Source: Pseudonocardia abyssalis | GTDB taxonomy: Bacteria; Actinomycetota; Actinomycetes; Mycobacteriales; Pseudonocardiaceae | Length of the DNA: 64,000 nucleotides | Direction: 5' to 3' | Assembly: GCF_019263705.2 (NCBI RefSeq) | Contig: NZ_JADQDK010000001.1 | Coordinates: forward strand, 1,426,001-1,490,000 | In this document: positions 16,480 through 23,409 of the stretch, one piece after another | How the letters are laid out: each line of letters opens with the position of its first letter | How positions within the stretch are numbered: position 1 is the first letter of the stretch | Notes under the pieces: model-generated | The model's database searches: none | What the model saw: only the letters and a program-made list of their open reading frames with translations | Told to the model about the DNA's origin: nothing | Program-made: the position numbers and the translations under genes

Positions 16480-17670
16480 GTGACCGCCACCCTGCTCCCG
16501 ACCAGCGACGCCGACCCGTTCGGCCCCGAGATCCTCGAGGACCCGCTGCCGTTCCACGCCGACCTGCGCGACGCGGGCCCGGTCGTGCACCTGAGCCGTT
16601 ACGACGTCTACGCGATGGGCCGCTACGAGCACGTCCACGCGGCGCTGCGCGACTGGCAGGGTTTCCAGTCCGGCGCGGGCGTCGGACTGTCGAACTTCCG
16701 CACCGAGCCGCCGTGGCGCCCGCCGAGCCTGCTGCTGGAGTCCGACCCGCCCCGGCACGACGCCCCGCGCCGCGTGCTGGCCGGGATCCTCGCGCCGCGC
16801 GAGCTGCGCCGGCTCCGCGAGGGGTGGAGCGCCGTCGCCGACGAGCTCGTCGACGCCCTGCTCGCCGCCGGCGACGAGTTCGACGCCGTGCCCGCGCTCG
16901 CCGAGGCGTTCCCGCTGCGGGTGTTCCCGGACGCCGTCGGCATCCCCGCCGAGGGTCGGGAGAACCTGCTGCCCTACGGCGACTTCCTGTTCAACGCGTT
17001 CGGCCCGCACAACGACCTCGTCGCCGCCGCCGCGCACCGGGCGCCCGAGCTGGGGGCGTGGGTGAACGCGCGGTGCGCGCGCGACGTGCTCGCCCCCGAC
17101 GGCTTCGGCGCCCGGATCTGGGCCGCCGCCGACCGCGGCGAGATCACCGCGGAGCAGGCGCCGCTCGTCGTGCGTTCCCTGCTCTCCGCGGGCGTCGACA
17201 CCACGGTGCAGGCCCTGGCCACCGTCCTGCACGCCCTCGCCACGCACCCCGAGCAGTGGCGGCGCCTGCGCGCCGCACCGCAGCTGGCCCGCGTGGCGTT
17301 CGACGAGGCGATCCGCTGGGGCTCGCCGGTGCAGACGTTCTTCCGCACCGCCACCACCGACGTCCGCGTCGGTGACACGGTGGTCCCGGACGGGAGGAAG
17401 ATCCTCATGTTCCTGGCCTCGGCCAACCACGACCCCCGCCGCTGGACCGACCCCGGCGCCTTCGACCTCTCCCGCGACCCGTCCGGGCATCTCGGCTTCG
17501 GGTTCGGCATCCACCAGTGCGTCGGGCAGCACGTCGCTCGGCTGGAGGCGGAGTGCCTGCTGACGGCGCTGGCCCGCCGCGTCGAGACGATCGAGATCGC
17601 GGGCCCGACCCGGCGCCACCACAACAACACGATGCGGGCGTGGGGGTCGCTGCCGATGCGGGTCGGTTGA
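16480..17670 (+). CDS. Cytochrome P450
   Basis: 396 aa, usual for a bacterial soluble P450. I-helix oxygen-binding LLSAGVDTTVQAL, K-helix ExxR in FDEAIRW, and the heme loop FGFGIHQCVGQHVAR with the Cys thiolate are all intact. It is paired with the PDR-type reductase just upstream, the same parts that are fused in self-sufficient CYP116B enzymes. Together they should hydroxylate or O-dealkylate a substrate of the neighbouring aromatic pathway; which one is inferred from context only. GTG 16480 has GGAG 6 nt upstream. Confidence 0.92.
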   Translation: MTATLLPTSDADPFGPEILEDPLPFHADLRDAGPVVHLSRYDVYAMGRYEHVHAALRDWQGFQSGAGVGLSNFRTEPPWRPPSLLLESDPPRHDAPRRVLAGILAPRELRRLREGWSAVADELVDALLAAGDEFDAVPALAEAFPLRVFPDAVGIPAEGRENLLPYGDFLFNAFGPHNDLVAAAAHRAPELGAWVNARCARDVLAPDGFGARIWAAADRGEITAEQAPLVVRSLLSAGVDTTVQALATVLHALATHPEQWRRLRAAPQLARVAFDEAIRWGSPVQTFFRTATTDVRVGDTVVPDGRKILMFLASANHDPRRWTDPGAFDLSRDPSGHLGFGFGIHQCVGQHVARLEAECLLTALARRVETIEIAGPTRRHHNNTMRAWGSLPMRVG

Positions 17671-17685
17671 CCGCGTCGCCGCTGC

Positions 17686-17709
17686 CGGGCGGTCCGCGGA
17701 CGACGCCCG
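17686..17709 (+). terminator. Stem-loop after P450 gene
   Basis: CGGGCG (17686-17691) pairs with CGCCCG (17704-17709), enclosing the self-complementary GTCCGCGGAC. It starts 15 bases after the P450 stop. No T-run follows, as is usual in such GC-rich genomes. Confidence 0.45.
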
Positions 17710-17968
17710 CCCGTCACCCGGCGGGTCACCGCGCGGGGGAGTCGGGCGACCACCCCCGTCATCGCGGCGGTGGTGCGACCGGGGCGGTGCACCGTGCTGC
17801 CGGCACCCCACGCGCGCAGCCCGGAGGCGACGACGCCCACGGCCGTCATCGGCCCGGGGGCGGTGGTGAGGAGGTCGCCGGCCATCGCCCGGACCCGGTG
17901 CCGTGCAGCTCGGTGGCGGGGGCCTCGGCGTAGGGCCGCAGGAAGGCCTTGGTCGCGCCGTACGCGGC
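17706..17968 (-). pseudogene. Decayed short-chain dehydrogenase C-terminal fragment
   Basis: Reading the minus strand, residues AAYGATKAFLRPYAEAP then ATELHGTG are a clear SDR active-site helix (YxxxK). The frame then shifts to one reading MTAVGVVASGLRAWG, then STVHRPGRTTAAMTGV and RRVTG, typical of an SDR C terminus. The Rossmann N-terminal half and the segment between the two parts are missing. It is a truncated and frameshifted remnant, not a working gene. Confidence 0.65.
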
Positions 17969-18083
17969 CCGGCTCCGCGGCGAACGCCCGGGAACTTTCT
18001 CAGGGGTGCTGTAACACCGGCGGCCCGTGCGGCGTCCTCTTCCATGACAGCCCACCGCAGCACGCCCCGCCCTGGAGGATCCG

Positions 18084-18503
18084 ATGTCCGAGAGCTTCGT
18101 CCCCGAGCCCACCCCCGAGCCCGACCTGCCCGGCACCGAGGCCGGCGCCTCGACGCAGGAGTACGTCGACCTCGACGGCGACGGCTACACCGAGACCACC
18201 CAGATCGACTCCAACGGCGACGGCGAGATCGACGCCGTCCTGACCGACGTCGACGGCGACTTCTACGACGACGTCGCGGCGTTCGACAACACCCCGGGCG
18301 ACGGCGAGTTCGTCGCCGACGTGGTCGCGGTGGCGGCCGACGGCGACGGCCTGGCCGACGTCATCTTCGACGACACGAACCTCGACGGCGTGTTCGACGC
18401 GGTCACCCCGGGCAACGGCGAGCCGCTGCCCTACGCCAACCCGTACGAGACCTCCGCGGGCGTCGCGCCGCTGGAGACCCCGTTCACCGAGCAGTCCTCC
18501 TGA
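18084..18503 (+). CDS. Small acidic protein with DxDGDG repeats, function unknown
   Basis: 139 aa, very rich in Asp and Gly, with calcium-loop-like repeats: DLDGDGYTET, DSNGDGEIDAV, DVDGDFYDDV, AADGDGLADV, DTNLDGVFDAV. Each repeat resembles an EF-hand or dockerin-type loop followed by a hydrophobic strand. There is no signal peptide or membrane segment. ATG 18084 has an ideal GGAGG 6 nt upstream and a strong hairpin follows the stop, so it is a real, monocistronic gene among decayed DNA. Ca2+ binding is inferred from the loops; no family function is known to me. Confidence 0.8.
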   Translation: MSESFVPEPTPEPDLPGTEAGASTQEYVDLDGDGYTETTQIDSNGDGEIDAVLTDVDGDFYDDVAAFDNTPGDGEFVADVVAVAADGDGLADVIFDDTNLDGVFDAVTPGNGEPLPYANPYETSAGVAPLETPFTEQSS

Positions 18504-18515
18504 CCCGACCGGTTC

Positions 18516-18540
18516 GGGCGGTCCCGCGACGGGGCCGCCC
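18516..18540 (+). terminator. Hairpin terminator of the acidic-protein gene
   Basis: GGGCGGTCCC (18516-18525) pairs with GGGGCCGCCC (18531-18540) with one G-T pair and a 5-base loop, 12 bases after the stop codon at 18503. Confidence 0.7.
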
Positions 18541-18551
18541 GTTCCCGCGTG

Positions 18552-18668
18552 TCACCCCGGAAGGAACCGCGCCACGAGGTCGGTGAACTCCGCGGCCCGC
18601 TCGATCCGGGTCCAGTGCCCGCAGCGGGCGAAGACGTGCAGGTCGGCGTCGGGGAGCAGGCGCGACAT
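18552..18668 (-). pseudogene. Alpha/beta-hydrolase C-terminal fragment
   Basis: The minus strand encodes LLPDADLHVFARCGHW followed by a TRIERAAEFTDLVARFL segment, the catalytic-His end of a meta-cleavage-product-type hydrolase, closing with a stop at 18552. The nucleophile and core are absent. The fragment is joined in frame to an unrelated ABC permease remnant, so it is a relic of deletion or rearrangement. Confidence 0.65.
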
Positions 18669-18773
18669 CGTCCACGACGCCTCCCGCTGCACGACGCCCG
18701 CGCCGCCGTCGTCGAGCTCGACCGCAGCCGCGCCGCGGGCCTGCTCGGGATCGAGATCGGCACGCGGGTGGGG

Positions 18774-18884
18774 GAGCGCGACCCGCAGGCCGGCGGAGAT
18801 CATCGGTAGGGCCGCGGGCAGCACGACCCGGCGGGCGATGTCGACGCGGGACAGCCCGAGCATGCGGGCGGCGTCGACCCGCTC
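18774..18884 (-). pseudogene. ABC permease (SsuC/TauC-type) internal fragment
   Basis: The minus strand reads VDAARMLGLSRVDIARR then VVLPAALPMISAGLRVAL, the conserved cytoplasmic EAA loop of a BPD-type permease. Only this loop remains; both membrane halves are lost. It lies between a 2Fe-2S protein remnant and a hydrolase remnant. Confidence 0.65.
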
Positions 18885-19035
18885 CGGACCAGCACGGTGC
18901 AGGCGCCGCACTCGCCACGCCCGCAGGCGATCTTGGTGGCGGTCAGCCGAGGTCACCGCGCAGGACGTCGGCGAGGGACCGCAGCCCGGGGGCGTCGACC
19001 TCGACCGGGGAACCGTTGACGACCAGCGTGTGCAT
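18885..19035 (-). pseudogene. CoxS/XdhC-type 2Fe-2S subunit N-terminal fragment, frameshifted
   Basis: Starts MHTLVVNGSPVEVDAP then LRSLADVLRGDLG; after an apparent single-base deletion near 18945 the frame continues LTATKIACGRGECGACTVLV, the first Fe-S motif of molybdenum-hydroxylase small subunits. The protein then runs into a permease fragment. The iron-sulfur core is cut after the first motif, so it is non-functional. Confidence 0.7.
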
Positions 19036-19081
19036 GTCCGTACTTCGTACGACCGCGTTGCCGCGGGTCAGGGGGCCCCGC

Positions 19082-19762
19082 TCAGGCGGGCAGCCCGCGC
19101 ACGACCGACTCGATGAACGCGTCCACGCCCGCCCGGTACTGCTCGTCGCTCGGCAGGTCGACGAGGTGATCGGCCAGGGCCACCATCTGCGGGAAGTCGT
19201 CCCGCGGGAGCCCGGCGTAGAAGTGGCTGCGCTGGCGGCGGACCTCCGCGGCCTCCTCGACGTCCTGGCGCCCCCACGGCCGCGGCGTCTGGTAGCTGAC
19301 GAAGCCGATGGCGTAGGTGATGAGGAAGCCGTAGCAGCGCACGGAGGTGGGGCCGGGGACCCCGGCGGCGACGAGGTGGGCGAGCACCGACTCCATCGCC
19401 CCGCGCAGCGCGGTGCGGCTGTTGGTGATCCGGGTGGCGAGCAGTCGCACGACGCTGGGGTGCTCACGCATCATCGCGAGGAACGCGTCGGCCACCGACC
19501 GCAGCGCCTCGTCGGGGCCGGCGGCGGGCTCGGCGGGGAGCCGCATCCTGCCCAGCACGTGGTCGGCCATCGCATCGAGGATCTCGCCCTTGCTGCGGAA
19601 GTAGCTGTAGAGCGTCATCGTGCCGACGCCGAGCTCGGCGGCGAGGCGCCGGACGGTGAGCCGGTCCAGGTCGGACTCGGCGTCGGAGATGAGCAGGGCG
19701 GCGTCGATGATCCGCTCCGGGGTCAGGGGGTCGTGTCCCCCGGCCCTCCGACCGCGCGCCAT
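19082..19762 (-). CDS. TetR-family transcriptional regulator
   Basis: 226 aa. N-terminal HTH: LTPERIIDAALLIS, then LTVRRLAAELGVGTMTLYSYF, followed by an all-helical ligand domain. ATG 19762 is chosen because GAGGAG precedes it and the HTH begins at the normal distance; the longer open frame to 19954 crosses the promoter region. It is divergent from mftD 227 bp away, and a 21-bp inverted repeat lies between them, so it probably represses itself and mftD. Whether it is an MftR-type regulator responding to acyl-CoA is not decidable here. Confidence 0.88.
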   Translation of the reverse strand: MARGRRAGGHDPLTPERIIDAALLISDAESDLDRLTVRRLAAELGVGTMTLYSYFRSKGEILDAMADHVLGRMRLPAEPAAGPDEALRSVADAFLAMMREHPSVVRLLATRITNSRTALRGAMESVLAHLVAAGVPGPTSVRCYGFLITYAIGFVSYQTPRPWGRQDVEEAAEVRRQRSHFYAGLPRDDFPQMVALADHLVDLPSDEQYRAGVDAFIESVVRGLPA

Positions 19763-19801
19763 CGTGTCTCCTCGTCCGGTTCCGGACGGGCTGGGTACAC
19801 C

Positions 19802-19822
19802 GTCCAGTACGTTGTACGGGAC
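19802..19822. promoter_or_regulatory. Inverted-repeat operator between tetR and mftD
   Basis: GTCCAGTAC-GTT-GTACGGGAC: 8 of 9 arm positions pair. It lies 40 bp upstream of the tetR start and 168 bp upstream of mftD, fitting a TetR operator. Confidence 0.55.
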
Positions 19823-19989
19823 AGTGCACGAGACTGCGGGCCTGGTCAAGGGGGCAGTGCTCCCTGACCGGTCGGAGGGGTTGTGCCGGCATCGCCGGGC
19901 CATATCTCGCCCTTGTGGCACCGGATGCCATATCGTCGCCCGGGTCGTCGGCACAGAGGCGGGCGACGGTCCCAGGAGGAGGAGCGCCC

Positions 19990-21162
19990 ATGCCCGGTGG
20001 ATGGTTCGAGACGGTTGCCGAGGCGCAGCGGCGCGCGAAGAAGCGGCTGCCGAAGTCGGTCTACATGGCGCTGGTGGCCGGCTCCGAGCGCGGCCTGACC
20101 GTCGACGACAACACCGCGGCGTTCGGCGAGCTCGGGTTCGCCCCGCACGTCGCCGGCCTGTCCGGCAAGCGCGAGCTGGGCACCACGGTCATGGGCCAGC
20201 CCGCGTCGATGCCGGTCCTCATCTCGCCGACCGGCGTGCAGGCCGTCCACCCCGACGGCGAGGTCGCGGTGGCCCGCGCCGCCGCCGCCCGCGGCATCCC
20301 GATGGGGCTGAGCTCGTTCGCGAGCAAGTCGATCGAGGAGGTGGCCGCGGCCAGCCCGCAGACGTTCTTCCAGATGTACTGGGTCGGCTCGCGCGACGTG
20401 CTGGTGCAGCGCATGGAGCGCGCCCGCGCCGCCGGGGCGGTCGGCCTGATCATGACGCTGGACTGGTCGTTCTCCAACGGCCGCGACTGGGGCAGCCCGG
20501 CGATCCCGGAGAAGGTCGACCTCAAGGCGGCCCTGAAGTTCGGCCCGGAGGTCGCGCTGCGCCTGCCCTGGCTGCTCGACTTCGCGAAGTCCGGCAAGAT
20601 CCCGGACCTCACGACCCCCAACCTCACCCCGCCCGGTGGCACCGCGCCCACCTTCTTCGGCGCGTACGGCGAGTGGATGGGCACCCCGCTGCCCACGTGG
20701 GAGGACGTCGCCTGGCTGCGCGAGCAGTGGGGCGGGCCGTTCATGCTCAAGGGCGTCATGCGCGTCGACGACGCCAGGCGCGCGGTCGACGCCGGGGTCT
20801 CCGCGATCTCGGTGTCCAACCACGGCGGCAACAACCTCGACGGCACCCCTGCGTCGATCCGGGCCCTGCCCGCGATCGCCGAGGCCGTGGGCAGCGAGAT
20901 CGAGGTGCTGCTCGACGGCGGCATCCGCCGCGGCAGTGACGTCGTCAAGGCGCTCGCCCTGGGTGCGAAGGCCGTGCTGATCGGCCGCGCCTACCTGTGG
21001 GGTCTCGCCGCGAACGGCCAGGCCGGCGTGGAGAACGTGCTCGATATCCTGCGCGGCGGCATCGACTCCGCGGTCCTCGGGCTCGGCCACGACTCCGTTC
21101 TCGACCTCGGCCCGTCCGACGTCGTCGTCCCCGACGGGTTCACCCGCACGCTGGGGGTGTAG
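19990..21162 (+). CDS. mftD: MftD-type FMN-dependent alpha-hydroxy-acid dehydrogenase (pre-mycofactocin synthase)
   Basis: 390 aa. Near the N terminus WFETVAEAQRRAKKRLPKSV is very like mycobacterial MftD, and the C-terminal GVSAISVSNHGGNNLDGTPA and LLDGGIRRGSDVVKALALGA are the FMN/active-site segments of the lactate-dehydrogenase-like fold. MftD oxidatively deaminates the Val-Tyr-derived AHDP to pre-mycofactocin. ATG 19990 has AGGAGGAGG upstream. No mftA, mftB, mftC, mftE or mftF lies nearby, so this is an orphan copy or a paralogue used for another 2-hydroxy acid. It is divergent from a TetR gene. Confidence 0.82.
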   Translation: MPGGWFETVAEAQRRAKKRLPKSVYMALVAGSERGLTVDDNTAAFGELGFAPHVAGLSGKRELGTTVMGQPASMPVLISPTGVQAVHPDGEVAVARAAAARGIPMGLSSFASKSIEEVAAASPQTFFQMYWVGSRDVLVQRMERARAAGAVGLIMTLDWSFSNGRDWGSPAIPEKVDLKAALKFGPEVALRLPWLLDFAKSGKIPDLTTPNLTPPGGTAPTFFGAYGEWMGTPLPTWEDVAWLREQWGGPFMLKGVMRVDDARRAVDAGVSAISVSNHGGNNLDGTPASIRALPAIAEAVGSEIEVLLDGGIRRGSDVVKALALGAKAVLIGRAYLWGLAANGQAGVENVLDILRGGIDSAVLGLGHDSVLDLGPSDVVVPDGFTRTLGV

Positions 21163-21436
21163 GCGGCGCGATGCGCAGCGCGGAGATCCGGCCGTCCGCG
21201 GCGTAGGTGAAACGGAACTCCAGCGTCACGGGGCTGCCGGGGAACTCCCCGGCGACCTCGGCGACGGCGACGGCGCTGCGCACCGCGTGGGTCACGGGCG
21301 GCACCGCGGCGTGCCAGGCGCGGATGGCGTCGGGGCCGCGGTGCTCGCGTTCCTCGTCGGCCACCACGGCGTCCTCGGTGAACTGGGCGACGAACGCGTC
21401 GTCGTCGGGGCCGGTGGACAGGGTGAAGTACTCCAC
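21140..21436 (-). CDS. SnoaL-like/NTF2-fold small protein
   Basis: 98 aa, shaped like a short NTF2-like polyketide-cyclase/SnoaL protein: DDAFVAQFTEDAVVADEE, GPDAIRAWHAA, and VTLEFRFTYAADGRISALRI. It starts 12 nt after the upstream SDR gene, so the two form an operon. Its last 23 bases overlap the mftD 3' end tail to tail. Many such proteins are isomerases or have no known activity; none can be assigned. Confidence 0.7.
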   Translation of the reverse strand: MEYFTLSTGPDDDAFVAQFTEDAVVADEEREHRGPDAIRAWHAAVPPVTHAVRSAVAVAEVAGEFPGSPVTLEFRFTYAADGRISALRIAPPTPPACG

Positions 21437-21448
21437 GGTCGATCTCCT

Positions 21449-22222
21449 TCAGAGGGTGGGGACGGTTCCGCCGTCGATGACGTGCTCCGCGCCGTGGACG
21501 GATCCGGCGCGGTCGGAGACGAGGAAGGCCACCAGCTCGGCGACCTCCTCGGGATGTGCGGGGCGCCCGATCGGGATCCCGCCGAGTGAGTCCATGAGCT
21601 TCTGCAGCGCGGCGTCGCGGGACGTGCCGTCCGCTTCGGCGATGCGGGCGAGCAGCTCGTCGGCGCTGCCCGTGCGGATGAAGCCCGGGGCGACGGAGTT
21701 GACCCGGACGCCCCGGGGGCCGACCTCGTTCGCCAGGCCCTTGCTGTAGGTCGCCAGCGCGGCCTTCGCCGCGGCGTAGGCGAGGGTGGCGTCGTGCAGC
21801 GGCAGGCGCCGCTGGATCGAGGTGACGTGGACGACGGCGCCGCGTCCGTGCGCGATCATCGCGGGGAGCAGGCCGCGGTCGAGCCGGACCGCGGGCAGCA
21901 GGTTCACGGACAGCTCGGCGGCCCAGTGGTCGTCGGTGAGGGCGGCGAACCCGCCCGCCGGGGCTCCGGAGCCGCCGACGACGTGCACGAGGATCTCCAC
22001 CTCACCGACGGCGTCGACGATGCGGCGGACGCCATCGGATCTGCTCACGTCGGCGACGACGAACGCGTCGGCGGGTCCCGGGTCGTCGGCGGGGCGGGAG
22101 CGGGCCGCGGTCCAGACGGTGGCGCCCGCCTCCCGTAGCCGGCGCACGACCGCGGCACCCGTGCCCCGGCTCCCTCCCGAGACGAACGCGCGGCGGCCGG
22201 TCAGGTCCTCGGTGATGGTCAT
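21449..22222 (-). CDS. SDR-family oxidoreductase
   Basis: 257 aa classical short-chain dehydrogenase: [17 protein letters not shown] (cofactor-binding TGxxxGxG variant), HVVGGSGAP in place of NNAG, catalytic Ser in [10 protein letters not shown] and Tyr-Lys in [18 protein letters not shown], and [12 protein letters not shown]. It uses NAD(P)H to reduce or oxidise an unknown carbonyl. It is divergent from a MerR-type regulator with a near-perfect palindrome between them, and is followed by the SnoaL-like gene. MerR control of this operon is likely. Confidence 0.88.
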   Translation of the reverse strand: MTITEDLTGRRAFVSGGSRGTGAAVVRRLREAGATVWTAARSRPADDPGPADAFVVADVSRSDGVRRIVDAVGEVEILVHVVGGSGAPAGGFAALTDDHWAAELSVNLLPAVRLDRGLLPAMIAHGRGAVVHVTSIQRRLPLHDATLAYAAAKAALATYSKGLANEVGPRGVRVNSVAPGFIRTGSADELLARIAEADGTSRDAALQKLMDSLGGIPIGRPAHPEEVAELVAFLVSDRAGSVHGAEHVIDGGTVPTL

Positions 22223-22253
22223 GGCAGGAGCGTCGGCGGTGCCGACGGGGGAG

Positions 22254-22269
22254 GGTCAAGCGCTGGACC
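22254..22269. promoter_or_regulatory. 16-bp palindrome between SDR and MerR genes
   Basis: GGTCAAGCGCTGGACC is palindromic except for one A/G position. On the SDR side it supplies CTTGACC, a typical -35 of MerR-controlled promoters. It lies 32 bp from either start. Confidence 0.55.
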
Positions 22270-22301
22270 TTCCCCCGGGGGGCAGGGTGCACGCTGGTGC
22301 G

Positions 22302-23087
22302 GTGCTGACGATCGGTGACTTCGCCCGGCTCACCCACCTGAGCCGCAAGACGCTGCGGAACTACCACGAGGCGGGCCTGCTCGAGCCCGACCGCGTCGAC
22401 CCGTCGACGGGGTACCGCTACTACTCGCTCGCGCAGGTCCCGACCGCGCAGGTGATCCGCCGGTTCCGCGACCTGGGTATGCCCGTCGCCGACGTCCGCT
22501 CGGTACTGCTCGCGGACCTCGACGAGCGCGCGGGGATCGTCGCGGCGCACCTGGCGCGGCTCGAGGAGCAGCTCGCCGCGACCCAGTCGGCCGTCACGTC
22601 GCTGCGGCGGCTGCTGGCGCCGGCGCCGCTGCGGGTGGAGCTGAGGTCCGTGCCCGCGCAGGTCGTCGCGGGCATCGGGGACGACGTCGACCTGCCCGGC
22701 GTCCTGGCCTGGTACGCCGGGGCGATGGCGGAGCTGCGGAGCGCCGGGCTGGTGGAGACCGGCCCGCCCGGGGCCCGGTTCGACCGAGCGCTGTTCTCCG
22801 ACGACCGCGGGCACGTGCTCGCCCACGTCGCCGTCGACGACCCGCCGAGCGCCGGGCGGGTGCGCCCGGTCGAGCTGCCCGCGGTGGAGCTGGCGGTCGC
22901 GGTGCACCTCGGCCCGCACGACGACATCGACGTGACCTACGGAGAGCTCGGGGTGTGGGTCGAGGAGCAGGCCGTCGGGCTGGCGGGCCCGGTTCAGGAG
23001 ACCTACCTCGTCGGGCCGTCCGACACCCCGGACCCGACCCGCTGGCGCACCGAGATCGGCCTCCCCGTCTTCGGCACCGCCGGCTGA
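22302..23087 (+). CDS. MerR-family regulator with GyrI-like effector domain
   Basis: 261 aa. Residues 1-75 form a MerR winged helix (TIGDFARLTHLSRKTLRNYH, then GYRYYSLAQVPTAQVI), residues 80-115 a coiled coil, and the rest a GyrI/BmrR-like small-molecule pocket (ELRSVPAQVVAGIG, then WRTEIGLPV at the end). These activators twist a promoter on drug or metabolite binding. GTG 22302 places the HTH at the very N terminus; GTG 22287 is possible. Divergent SDR gene is the likely target. Confidence 0.87.
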   Translation: MLTIGDFARLTHLSRKTLRNYHEAGLLEPDRVDPSTGYRYYSLAQVPTAQVIRRFRDLGMPVADVRSVLLADLDERAGIVAAHLARLEEQLAATQSAVTSLRRLLAPAPLRVELRSVPAQVVAGIGDDVDLPGVLAWYAGAMAELRSAGLVETGPPGARFDRALFSDDRGHVLAHVAVDDPPSAGRVRPVELPAVELAVAVHLGPHDDIDVTYGELGVWVEEQAVGLAGPVQETYLVGPSDTPDPTRWRTEIGLPVFGTAG

Positions 23088-23409
23088 GCCTGGTGCGGCT
23101 CCCCGCGACGGGGCATGCTCGGTGGATGGGCAGGTTCCGGGCGGTGTCGCACGTCGAGGTGGCGGGTCGTCGGGTCCGCGCGTCGGCGACGGTCGCGGTG
23201 AGCGTGACGGTCGAGGACGCCGAGCCCCGGCGCAGGCCGGCCGCGCGCGGTGGGGTGCCGGCCGGGCTGCAGGACCCGACCGTGCGATGGGACGTGCTGC
23301 CCGGGCGGATCCTGCCCGAGGAGTGGAGCACCGGTCAGGCCGACGCCGAGGTGCCCGGGTCGCTGTTCGCGCGCCCGCGAGTCGCTGTCGTCGGCCGGCT
23401 GGGCCGGCC
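23088..23409. other. Intergenic stretch between convergent merR and glcF genes
   Basis: No convincing gene. An ATG at 23126 opens a + frame, but its composition is poor, it has no spaced ribosome site and it runs antisense into glcF. A short CCCCG-CGA-CGGGG hairpin lies at 23101-23113, a solo copy of the GCGAGTCGC repeat at about 23373-23390, and a GGCCGGCTGGGCCGGCC inverted repeat directly after it. Confidence 0.5.
23373..23394 (+). repeat. Solo copy of the 22-bp GCGAGTCGC intergenic repeat
   Basis: GCCCGCGAGTCGCTGTCGTC matches the unit found in the two arrays at 33.7-34.2 kb and 38.3-38.4 kb. It sits just outside the 3' end of glcF, next to a CGGCCGGCTGGGCCGGCC hairpin. Confidence 0.6.
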
